Program-made: the position numbers and the translations under genes
Shown here: one piece after another, positions 1 to 8,122 of the stretch
How the letters are laid out: each line of letters begins with the position of its first letter
How positions within the stretch are numbered: position 1 is the first letter of the stretch
Assembly: GCF_000280925.3 (NCBI RefSeq)
Contig: NZ_CP012109.1
Span: forward strand, 3,182,501 to 3,246,500
Length of the DNA stretch: 64,000 bases
From: Myxococcus hansupus
GTDB taxonomy: Bacteria; Myxococcota; Myxococcia; Myxococcales; Myxococcaceae
Reading direction: 5' to 3'
The notes under the pieces: model-generated
Databases searched by the model: none
The model's input: only the letters and a program-made list of their open reading frames with translations
Told to the model about the DNA's origin: nothing

Positions 1-1
1 G

Positions 2-946
2 GACGTCTCCCGGTGGGACGACGTGCAGCGGCTCGTGGACGGGGTGGCGGAGCGGGGCTCACGCCTGCGCGGCGTCATCCACACGGCGGGCGTGCTGGAG
101 GACGGCGTCATCCTTCACCAGGACCGGACGCGTTTCTCCCGTGTCTTCGCGCCCAAGGTGCAAGGCGCGTTGAACCTCCACCGCGCCACGGCGGGCCTGT
201 CGCTGGACCTCTTCGTGACGTACTCGTCCGCGGCCTCGTTGGTGGGCGTGGCGGGGCAGTCCAATTACGTCGCGGCCAACAGCGTCCTCGACGCCCTGGC
301 GCATCACCGGCGCCGGATGGGACTTCCCGCGCTCAGCATCAACTGGGGGCGCTGGGCCGGCGCGGGCATGGCCGCCAAGAGCGCGGACCGGGGCGAGGTC
401 TCCGACGGCTCCAGCCTCGCTCCAGAACTGGCCCTCCAGGTCTTCGAGCAGCTCCTGGAGCAGGGGGCCGTGCAGATGGGCGTGGTGCCGTTCAGCGTGG
501 CCTCGCTGGAGTCGGGCCCGTCGCCCGGCCACGGGCTTCTGTTCTCCGAACTCATGCTTCGCGAGCAGGCGCGCTCCGCGGGGGCCTCGCGCATGCACGA
601 GTTGATGGAGGAGCTGAAGCGCGCGGACAGCGAGCGACGGCGCGCGCTGCTGACGCGGTACGTGCAGAGCCGCCTGGGTCCGTTGCTGGGCTTCGCCCCG
701 GACCACGAAGTCCTTCAGAAGAAAATCTCCCTGAACGAGATGGGGCTCGATTCGCTGCGCGCGGTCGAGCTGAAGAACCGCATTGGCCGTGAGCTGGGCG
801 TGGAGCTCCTCATGGCGCGGTTCATCGACGGAACGACGCTCGATGGGCTCGTGGACGCGCTCCACACCCAGCTCGGGCTGAAGGAACTGCTCGCGCGCGC
901 GCCCGCTGCCACGGCCGCCGCCGAAATCGAGGAGTTGACGGTATGA
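2..946 (+). CDS. Polyketide synthase, 3' part: KR and ACP domains (partial)
   Basis: The reading frame is open from the window edge, so the gene starts upstream. The visible 314 residues are the end of a modular type I PKS. A ketoreductase comes first, with the HTAGVLEDG stretch and then TYSSAAS and NYVAANS, which supply the catalytic Ser, Tyr and Asn of this family; it reduces a beta-ketone. An acyl carrier protein follows, with the phosphopantetheine Ser in NEMGLDSLRAVELKN near residue 250. The stop overlaps the next start as ATGA (943-946), so it is translationally coupled to the NRPS gene and should hand its acyl chain to that module. Domains further upstream are not visible. Confidence 0.93.
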   Translation, partial: DVSRWDDVQRLVDGVAERGSRLRGVIHTAGVLEDGVILHQDRTRFSRVFAPKVQGALNLHRATAGLSLDLFVTYSSAASLVGVAGQSNYVAANSVLDALAHHRRRMGLPALSINWGRWAGAGMAAKSADRGEVSDGSSLAPELALQVFEQLLEQGAVQMGVVPFSVASLESGPSPGHGLLFSELMLREQARSAGASRMHELMEELKRADSERRRALLTRYVQSRLGPLLGFAPDHEVLQKKISLNEMGLDSLRAVELKNRIGRELGVELLMARFIDGTTLDGLVDALHTQLGLKELLARAPAATAAAEIEELTV

Positions 947-3900
947 ACCTGGGGGAACTGGTCGCCGAGATGAACCGGCGGGGACTGGAAGTCCGCGTGG
1001 AAGGCGATGCGCTGCGGCTTCGCGGCCCGAAGGGCGCCGCCGACCCGGAGCTGCGCCATGCGCTGGCGGAGCACAAGCAGGCCCTGCTGAAGCTGCTGCG
1101 GGACCATGACGAGGTCCGGGAGGAGGCCCCCATCGTCCCGGTCCGCCGGGATGGGTACGCGCCCCTGTCGTATGGGCAGACGCGGCTGTGGTTCCTGGAC
1201 CGGCTCGAGCCTGGCAGCACCGCCTACAACCTGGTGCTGGCCCTCCAGGTCGAAGGGCGGCTCGACCCGTCCATCCTGCACCGCTGCTTCGTGGAGATTG
1301 TCCGCCGCCACGAGATTCTCCGCACCCGCTACGCCGAACACGAAGGCGCGGCCGTGCAGTGGGTGGACCCGGAGCCCCGCTTCGGCTTCCAGGTGCTGAA
1401 GGAAGCCGAGGTGCTCGCCACCGCGCCCGCGGGCGTGGAGGCGTTCCTCCGGCGCGAGGGAGATCGCCCCTTCGACCTCGCCACGGGGCCGGTGGTCCGC
1501 GTGCTCGTCATCGAAGGCGGGGAGGGGGGGCAGTTCATCCAGCTCTGCCTGCATCACATCGCGGCGGACGTGTGGGCGCAGGCGGTGCTCGTCCGCGAAG
1601 TCGTGACGCTGTACGGCGCCTTCGCGTCCGGGCAACCCTCGCCGTTGCCTCCGCTCACGCTCCAGTACGGCGACTTCGCCGTCTGGCAGCGGGACTATCT
1701 CCAGGGGGAGGTCCGTCAGCGCCTGGTGGACTTCTGGCGGAAGAAGCTGGAGGGCGCGCCGCCTCTGCTGGAGCTGCCCACGGACCATGTTCGGCCCAAG
1801 GTGCAGACGAACCGGGGCGGCGAGGTCCGCTTCGAGGTCGGCCCTCGCGTCACCTCGGCCCTCAAGGCCCTGAGCCACTCGGCTAAGACGACGCCCTTCG
1901 TGGGCATGTTGAGCGCGTTCTTCGTGCTGCTGCACCGCCTCACGGGGCGGGATGACCTGGTGCTGGGGGCCAACTCCATCAACCGGACCCGCACGGAGCT
2001 GGAGCCCCTGGTGGGCTTCTTCGTGGACAACCTGGTCATGCGCGTGGACCTGGGCGGTGCCCCCGGCTTCTCCACGGTGCTGGAGCGCGTGCGCGAGACG
2101 GTGCTGGAGGCCTTCGCGCACCAGGACCTGCCTTTCGACCTGCTCGTCGAGGAGCTGCGACCCGCGAGAAGCCTGGGCCACAACCCGCTGTTCCAGGTCG
2201 TGTTCGCCTGGGTCCGGGCCGCCAGCGAGTCGCCGGATGGGACGGGCGTCCGGATGCGGCCGCTCGAGTTCGAGGCCACCACCTCGCGCTTCGATCTCAA
2301 CCTGTTCGTGGATGACCACGGAGACCGGTTGGTGGCGCGCATGGTCTACAACCGCGACCTCTTCGAGCACTCGACCATCCAGCACCACATGGACTGCTTC
2401 CAGGTCCTGCTGGACGGGCTGGTGAACGAGCCCCAGCGGCCCGTGGCCGAGCTGCCCGTGCTCCCCCCGGCGGACCGTGAGCGTGTGCTCCAGCACTGGA
2501 ACGCCACGGGAACGGACGCTTCCCCCGAGGTCTGCCTCCATACGCTCATCGAGGCCCAGGCGGCGCGCAACCCCGACGCCGTCGCGCTCGTCGTGGATGA
2601 CTGGGAGCTGACGTACGGCGAGCTGGACCAGCTCAGTGATCGCCTCGCGGCGCACCTCCAGGATTTGGACGTGGGGCCGGAGGTGGTGGTGGGCGTCTAC
2701 CTGGAGCGCACGCCCGAGCTCATCGTCAGCCTGCTGGCGGTGCTCAAGGCGGGCGGCGCGTTCCTGGCGCTCGACGCCGATGAGCCCACGGACCGGCTCC
2801 GGCACATCGTGGCGGATGCACGGCCGCGCGTGTTGATCTCCACCTCGCAACGCGCCGAGCGCCTCTGGGGCATGGGCGGCTTCGTCACCGTCCTCGTGGA
2901 CGAGGGCTACCGAGACGTCCCCGCCGCCACCGGCGTGCGGCTGCGTCGCGACGTGCTGCCGGGACAGCTCGCCTACATCCTCTATACGTCGGGGTCGACG
3001 GGCCGGCCGAAGGGCACGGAGATCACCCACCGCAGCATCATCAACTACCTGCGGTGGTCCGCCCGCGCGTACCGGCTCCACGAGGGGACGGGGAGCCCGG
3101 TGATTGGCTCCGTGAGCTTCGACGGGACGTTGACGAGCCTCTTCGCGCCACTGCTGGCGGGTCGCGCGCTGTTCCTCGTCCCGAGGGGGCGCGAAATCGA
3201 CGTGCTGACGTCCGGTGACTACCCGGAGCAGGGCTTCAGCTTCATCAAGATGACGCCTTCACATCTGCGGGCCTTCAACGGCCTGGGCAAGACGCGGCAG
3301 GTGTTGGGGCGCGCGCACGCGGTGGTGCTGGGCGGCGAAGGGCTGCACGGCGTGGACCTGACGTCGTGGCGGGAGCAGGGCGTGCCCACCCGCATCATCA
3401 ACGAGTACGGGCCCACCGAGGCCTCCGTGGCGTGCTGCTTCGAGGAACTGCTCCCGGACGGTGCGCCGCTGCCGGAGCGGGTTCCCATTGGCCGGCCCAT
3501 CACCGGCATGCGGCTGTACATCCTCGACCGTTTCCTCCAGCCGGTGCCGGTGGGGGTGTCCGGAGAGCTGTACATCGGAGGCATCGGGCTGGCCCGGGGC
3601 TATCTGCGCCGCCCGGACCTGACGGCGGAGCGGTTCATCCCCAACCCCTTCGACACGGACTCGACGGGGGCGGGGGGCTCGCGGCTCTACCGGACGGGCG
3701 ACCATGCCCGGTATCTGCACGACGGCCGCATCGAGTACCTGGGGCGACAGGACGATCAGCTCAAGATTCGCGGCCACCGCGTCGAAGCGGGGGAGGTCGA
3801 GGCCGCGCTCGGTCGCCACGACGACGTCGTCCAGGCCGCGGTGGTGTTGCGGCGCGCGCCCGACGGCGCGGCCCGCCTGGTGGCCTACGTGCAGCCCCAG

Positions 3901-5247
3901 ACGATGGAGCGCCCGGACGGCACGGACCTGCGCACGGAGCTGCGCAAGGCCCTGCGCGACGTGGTGCCCGAGTACATGGTGCCCGAGGTCATCGTGGTCC
4001 TCCCGGAGCTGCCGCTGAGCCCCAGCGGGAAGATTGACCGCAAGGCCCTGCCGCACGTGACGTCGGAGGCCGCCACGGGCGTGGCGTTGGCCCGCACCGG
4101 GGCGCTCACGGAGACGGAGCGGCAGCTCCAGGCGCTCTTCAGCGAGCTGTTGGGCCTGAGCGCCGTGGCGCCCACCGACAGCTTCTTCGAGCTGGGCGGA
4201 CACTCGCTCCTGGCCGTCACGCTCATCTCGCGCATCTCCGCGAAGCTGGGGGTGGAGGTTCCGCTCAACGAAGTCTTCGACCGTCCCTCGGTGGAGGCGC
4301 TGGCCCGTTGGATTGAAGAGCACTCGGTGATGGTCACCGCGCTGGTCCGGCAGCTCCCCGCCTGTGTGATCGCGCTGAAGCCGCTGGGCAAGAATCCGCC
4401 GTTGTTCTTGGCGCCGCCCTCGGCGGGCAGCCCCGCCGTCTACGTCACCCTGGCGCGCTACCTGTCCTCGGACCAGCCCGTGTTCGGCTTCCAGATGCCG
4501 GGGGTGATGGATGACCAGCAGCCTCCGGAGACCATCGAGGAGTCGGCCGCGCTGTACGTGGCGGCCATGAGACAGGTCCAGCCGCGCGGGCCCTACCGCA
4601 TCGCGGGCTGGTCCTACGGTGGGCTCGTCGTGTGTGAGATGGCCCGCCAACTGGAGGCGATGGGGGAGCAGGTGGCCTTGTTGGGCCTGATTGACGGCGC
4701 CGCGCTGGACCGGCTCGCCGCGCATGACGCGAATGGTGAAGAGATTCCCGGGGGCTCGCAGATGTTCAAGGCGCTGGGGGAAGCCCCCATGCCGAAGGAC
4801 TACGCGAGCGCCAGGCAGATCGGTGAATGGATGGGTATCAGCCTGCCGGAGTCGCTAGGTGACCTGCTCCGTCGGGACGCGGAAGGACACCATTCCTATC
4901 TCCGGCGTTTCTTGCGCGATACAGCCCTCACCGCGCGGAATTTCCTGGCAACACGGCGCTCCGAACAACTCTATACGTTCACTTCATACAGCGGCACCGC
5001 CACACTTTTCAGGACGGGTCCTGTGACAGTGGGAGGTGACCCGCTTGTCGACAGCGTGAAGACGTTCGCCCTTGCCGGCACGGAAGTGATTCCCGTTCCG
5101 GGTAATCACATGACACTCATCATGGATGAGAGAAATGTCCTCGTGCTTGCAAATGAAATTCAAAAATGTCTGGATAGGGTGCTGGTTTTTCCTGCCCTCG
5201 CTGAGCTGTCTCGGGCGGAAATGCCAGTGCAAGGTTTGACTGCGTAG
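943..5247 (+). CDS. Terminal NRPS module: docking-C-A-PCP-TE
   Basis: A 1434-residue single-module nonribosomal peptide synthetase. Residues 1-60 resemble a TubC-type N-terminal docking domain, which fits receiving a chain from the PKS just upstream. The condensation domain (about 70-500) has HHIAADV at about 203, keeping the catalytic HHxxxD but with Val for the usual Gly. The adenylation domain (about 520-1020) has YTSGSTGRPKG, NEYGPTE, YRTGD and GKIDRKAL. Eye alignment to GrsA gives pocket residues D-G-T-K-V-G-E-V-A-K, closest to Asn/Asp-type codes. The PCP has GGHSLL (Ser about 1088). The C-terminal thioesterase has GWSYGG (Ser about 1224) and GNH near 1389, so this is the release module. 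Base composition falls toward AT in the last 350 bases. Confidence 0.95.
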   Translation: MNLGELVAEMNRRGLEVRVEGDALRLRGPKGAADPELRHALAEHKQALLKLLRDHDEVREEAPIVPVRRDGYAPLSYGQTRLWFLDRLEPGSTAYNLVLALQVEGRLDPSILHRCFVEIVRRHEILRTRYAEHEGAAVQWVDPEPRFGFQVLKEAEVLATAPAGVEAFLRREGDRPFDLATGPVVRVLVIEGGEGGQFIQLCLHHIAADVWAQAVLVREVVTLYGAFASGQPSPLPPLTLQYGDFAVWQRDYLQGEVRQRLVDFWRKKLEGAPPLLELPTDHVRPKVQTNRGGEVRFEVGPRVTSALKALSHSAKTTPFVGMLSAFFVLLHRLTGRDDLVLGANSINRTRTELEPLVGFFVDNLVMRVDLGGAPGFSTVLERVRETVLEAFAHQDLPFDLLVEELRPARSLGHNPLFQVVFAWVRAASESPDGTGVRMRPLEFEATTSRFDLNLFVDDHGDRLVARMVYNRDLFEHSTIQHHMDCFQVLLDGLVNEPQRPVAELPVLPPADRERVLQHWNATGTDASPEVCLHTLIEAQAARNPDAVALVVDDWELTYGELDQLSDRLAAHLQDLDVGPEVVVGVYLERTPELIVSLLAVLKAGGAFLALDADEPTDRLRHIVADARPRVLISTSQRAERLWGMGGFVTVLVDEGYRDVPAATGVRLRRDVLPGQLAYILYTSGSTGRPKGTEITHRSIINYLRWSARAYRLHEGTGSPVIGSVSFDGTLTSLFAPLLAGRALFLVPRGREIDVLTSGDYPEQGFSFIKMTPSHLRAFNGLGKTRQVLGRAHAVVLGGEGLHGVDLTSWREQGVPTRIINEYGPTEASVACCFEELLPDGAPLPERVPIGRPITGMRLYILDRFLQPVPVGVSGELYIGGIGLARGYLRRPDLTAERFIPNPFDTDSTGAGGSRLYRTGDHARYLHDGRIEYLGRQDDQLKIRGHRVEAGEVEAALGRHDDVVQAAVVLRRAPDGAARLVAYVQPQTMERPDGTDLRTELRKALRDVVPEYMVPEVIVVLPELPLSPSGKIDRKALPHVTSEAATGVALARTGALTETERQLQALFSELLGLSAVAPTDSFFELGGHSLLAVTLISRISAKLGVEVPLNEVFDRPSVEALARWIEEHSVMVTALVRQLPACVIALKPLGKNPPLFLAPPSAGSPAVYVTLARYLSSDQPVFGFQMPGVMDDQQPPETIEESAALYVAAMRQVQPRGPYRIAGWSYGGLVVCEMARQLEAMGEQVALLGLIDGAALDRLAAHDANGEEIPGGSQMFKALGEAPMPKDYASARQIGEWMGISLPESLGDLLRRDAEGHHSYLRRFLRDTALTARNFLATRRSEQLYTFTSYSGTATLFRTGPVTVGGDPLVDSVKTFALAGTEVIPVPGNHMTLIMDERNVLVLANEIQKCLDRVLVFPALAELSRAEMPVQGLTA

Positions 5248-5267
5248 CTCCCCAAGGAGGTCCTGCA

Positions 5268-6368
5268 ATGCCACACCGAGTCCTATCGATGGACGGTACT
5301 TCTATTTCTGGCGGTGAAGGGTATGTCACCGCCGGCATGCTCAAATCGCTTCGTGAGAATTTGACCGCGAAAGGGCAAACCCAGTCACTGCTGAACGACG
5401 TCGAGCTGTTCTCGGGCACGTCCGCGGGGGCGTTCAACGCGGCGTTCTTCGCCAGCTACGAGAACCCGGACGATGCCTTCCCCAAGATTCTCGACTTCTG
5501 GGGCGAAGTCGTCTCGATGAACCGCAAGGCCGTGGGGCTGGCCCGGACCGCGCTGGCGCTGACGGGCAACAGCGCGCTGCTCGATTCGAGCTACATGCGT
5601 GACTTCTTCTGCAGCTACTTCGGCGCCACGCTGCGGCTGGGCGACTTGAAGCGCAAGGTCGCGCTGCCGTCCTTCCAGTTGGATGGTCAGCGCAAGGCGC
5701 TCCGGACGTGGAAGGCCAAGGTGTTCCACAACACCGGCCACGACAACGATCCGGATCTCAACGAGCTGGTGGTGGACGTGCTGATGCGGAGCGGTTCGCC
5801 GCCGCTGTCCTATCCCATCTACCAGGGGATGCGGCACGAGGGGAGCGGCTACGTGGATGGCGGCATCTTCGCCAACAACCCGTCGCTGGTGGCCCTGGCG
5901 CAGATCGTCAACAACATCACCCGGAAGAGCCGCGCGGAGAAGGTCGAGACGATGGAGACCGAGCCGCCCGACCTCACGAACATCCTGATGATGTCGGTGG
6001 GCAACGGCTGCACGTCCTCCTATCTCACGCCGCGCTTCTGTAACGGCGTCGCCAACTGGGGCTTCTCCAACTGGCTGCTCGACTTCCATGACCCCATGGT
6101 CCTGGTGAAGATGATGCTCGAGGCCGGCTCGGACGCGGCGGACCACCAGTGCCGGATGATTCTGCGGAAGAAGTACTTCCGGCTGAATCCCGTGGTGGAG
6201 CACTCGCTCTCCGCGGGCAACACCAAGCAGGTCGAGTCCACCGTCCAGCAGCTCGTGAGCACGCAGTCCACGCTCATGCAGCTCAACCGGGCGCAGGCGT
6301 GGCTCGGCAAGTCCGGCTGGATGGAGAAGTCCGCGCCCAGCCAGACGCAGCCGACCCCGGCGACCTAA
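5268..6368 (+). CDS. Patatin-like phospholipase/acylhydrolase
   Basis: 366 residues with the patatin fold signature. The nucleophile elbow is GTSAG (Ser52), and the catalytic Asp lies in VDGGIFANNPSL (Asp197), giving a Ser-Asp dyad. The usual glycine-rich oxyanion loop is altered to MDGTSISGGEG near the N-terminus. An AAGGAGG ribosome site lies about 9 bases before the ATG. Family members hydrolyse lipid acyl esters. It sits 20 bp after the NRPS stop and before the ArsA-like ATPase, inside the biosynthetic operon, so a role in product processing, lipid supply or self-protection is possible but unproven. The first 130 bases use unusually AT-rich codons compared with the rest. Confidence 0.9.
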   Translation: MPHRVLSMDGTSISGGEGYVTAGMLKSLRENLTAKGQTQSLLNDVELFSGTSAGAFNAAFFASYENPDDAFPKILDFWGEVVSMNRKAVGLARTALALTGNSALLDSSYMRDFFCSYFGATLRLGDLKRKVALPSFQLDGQRKALRTWKAKVFHNTGHDNDPDLNELVVDVLMRSGSPPLSYPIYQGMRHEGSGYVDGGIFANNPSLVALAQIVNNITRKSRAEKVETMETEPPDLTNILMMSVGNGCTSSYLTPRFCNGVANWGFSNWLLDFHDPMVLVKMMLEAGSDAADHQCRMILRKKYFRLNPVVEHSLSAGNTKQVESTVQQLVSTQSTLMQLNRAQAWLGKSGWMEKSAPSQTQPTPAT

Positions 6369-6415
6369 CACGCAGGCCACACCCAGCACGGACCCAACCC
6401 GAGAGGTGCATTGAG

Positions 6416-7579
6416 ATGGTCAGGATTCTTCTTGTCTCCGGAAGAGGCGGCGCCGGAAAGAGCACCGTGGCCGCCGCGACGGCGCTGGCCGCTTCGCGCC
6501 GGGGCCTCCGGACGATGCTGCTTTCGTTCGGCACGTCTCGCGGTCTGGGCACCGCGTTCGGTCTGGAGGCGCCGCTCTTCTCCGGACCCCGGGGCGTGCC
6601 GGTGGGCATCAACGACCAGCTCTCCCTCCACGAGGTGGATGTCGCGGAGGAGCTCCGGTTGGGATGGAACAGCGGCCAGGGCGGCCTGGCCGCGCTGGTG
6701 GGCAGTGGCTTGGAGCGCGTGAGCGCGGAGGAGGTGGCGGTGACGGCCGAAGCGGCCCACATCGTCACGCTCCTCCGGCTGGGCGAGTACGTCCGGGAGC
6801 AGCGTCACGACCTCATCGTCGTGGACTGTCCGTCCACCTCCGAGGCGCTCCAGCTTCTCAACACCGTCTCCGCGATGAGCTGGTACGCGCGCAAGCAGCA
6901 GGCGCCCACGCAGCCGGGCCGCAAGGCGCGTTTGTTGGCCGCGAGCCTCCACGGCGCGGAGGCCAGCCTGGAGGTGCGTGACCGGCTCAAGGCCGTGGAT
7001 GAGCTGCTGCACAACCCCGAGGTGACCACGCTGCGGCTGGTGACCTCCGCGGACACGGCCTCCGTTCAGGAGACGCAGCGGGCCTATACGTTCTTCAACC
7101 TCCACGGAGCCGCCGTGGACTGTGTCGTCATCAACCGCCTGGCACCGGACGGCGAGGGCGCGGACGCCGAGCTTTCGCGGGTGCAGCAGCCGCACGTGGA
7201 GAAGCTGCGCGGTGTCTTCAGCGGGGTGTTGTTGCTCGAGGTCTCGCGGCAAGTCGGGGACGTGGTGGGCGAGGTGCCGCTGGAGGCGTTCGCCGAGCAG
7301 CTCTACCAGGGCGAGGACCCGGTGCGACTCGGCGAGCCGCAGCCCTTGCTGGGCCTGCGCAAGGACGCGGTGGACGCGTACCTGCTGGAGGTCCGGCTCC
7401 CCTTCGTGACGAAGGGTGAGGTCGAGCTGTCCCGGAGGGGCGAGGAGTTCGTCATCCAGGTGGGTGGGGTCCGGCGCAACGTCGTGTTGCCCCGGATGGT
7501 CGCGCAGTTGCCGACGTCGGGTGCCCGCATGGAGGGCGACCGGCTCATCGTGAGTTTCCAGAAGGAAAGGGGTGTCTGA
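6416..7579 (+). CDS. ArsA/GET3-like ATPase with C-terminal HSP20-like domain
   Basis: 387 residues. The ATG at 6416 is preceded by GAGAGG and is followed at once by the P-loop SGRGGAGKSTV (residues 9-19), a deviant Walker A of the ArsA/GET3 class. DCPSTSEALQLLN matches the switch region of the same family. The last 90 residues (DAYLLEVRLPF... to VSFQKE) look like the ArsA HSP20-like domain. ArsA-type ATPases couple ATP to anion export or membrane-protein targeting, but no arsB-like membrane partner is nearby, so arsenite export is unlikely. The stop overlaps the next ATG (TGATG), which suggests joint function with the small protein downstream. Its substrate is unknown. Confidence 0.85.
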   Translation: MVRILLVSGRGGAGKSTVAAATALAASRRGLRTMLLSFGTSRGLGTAFGLEAPLFSGPRGVPVGINDQLSLHEVDVAEELRLGWNSGQGGLAALVGSGLERVSAEEVAVTAEAAHIVTLLRLGEYVREQRHDLIVVDCPSTSEALQLLNTVSAMSWYARKQQAPTQPGRKARLLAASLHGAEASLEVRDRLKAVDELLHNPEVTTLRLVTSADTASVQETQRAYTFFNLHGAAVDCVVINRLAPDGEGADAELSRVQQPHVEKLRGVFSGVLLLEVSRQVGDVVGEVPLEAFAEQLYQGEDPVRLGEPQPLLGLRKDAVDAYLLEVRLPFVTKGEVELSRRGEEFVIQVGGVRRNVVLPRMVAQLPTSGARMEGDRLIVSFQKERGV

Positions 7580-8103
7580 TGTCCACGCAAGATGGTCGTT
7601 ATCCCAAAGGCGCGTTTGGCAGTTCCCCCATGTATGCGGCCCGGATCGCGGACCTCACCAACGCGGTGATTCCCGGTGGCCGGGAGTTCGTGCAGCAGCT
7701 CTTCCGCGCGAAGCAGGAGGCCCTGAAGGGCGTGGCCCACCTGGTCGACGCGCAGATTCAGGAGCTGGCGCACATCGACTCCGCCATCGATGACCGGGCG
7801 AAGCAGCCGCCGGTCCAGCCCGCGCCGCATGCGCAGGCGGCGAGTCGTCCGCCCAAGCCGGTGATGTCGCTGGGCGAGGCGTTCCAGAAGGCGAGCGACC
7901 TGTTCATGTCGAAGCGGCCGAAGAGCGCCTCGGGCGCCACGATTCCCGCGGCGTGCGCCAGGCCGAGTGACCGCCGTGCGCCTCCCTCGGCGTCGGCCCC
8001 CGTCGCCCCGGCCGAGTGCCCCGTGAGCTCGAGCAGCACGAGTGCTCCCAGCGCGGATGTCAGCCCCGCGCCGGAGCCTCTGGAGAAGATTTCAATCAGC
8101 TAG
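7579..8103 (+). CDS. Small protein of unknown function, ATPase-coupled
   Basis: 174 residues, starting on an ATG that overlaps the stop of the ArsA-like gene. The first 75 residues are predicted mostly helical (ADLTNAVIPGGREFVQQLF and onward), vaguely like phasin or apolipoprotein-type amphipathic helices. A Pro/Ala-rich linker, a second short helix (GEAFQKASDLF) and a low-complexity Ser/Pro/Ala tail follow. I do not recognise a named family. Its tight coupling to the ATPase and its place between patatin and PKS genes suggest the three act together, perhaps at a lipid surface, but that is inference only. Confidence 0.7.
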   Translation: MSTQDGRYPKGAFGSSPMYAARIADLTNAVIPGGREFVQQLFRAKQEALKGVAHLVDAQIQELAHIDSAIDDRAKQPPVQPAPHAQAASRPPKPVMSLGEAFQKASDLFMSKRPKSASGATIPAACARPSDRRAPPSASAPVAPAECPVSSSSTSAPSADVSPAPEPLEKISIS

Positions 8104-8122
8104 GCAGTGAAAGGGGTGGGTC

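Noticed and set aside
6416-7579. Arsenite-export function for the ArsA-like ATPase
   Set aside because: No arsB, arsR or arsC gene is nearby and the gene sits in a biosynthetic cluster; only family similarity supports it.
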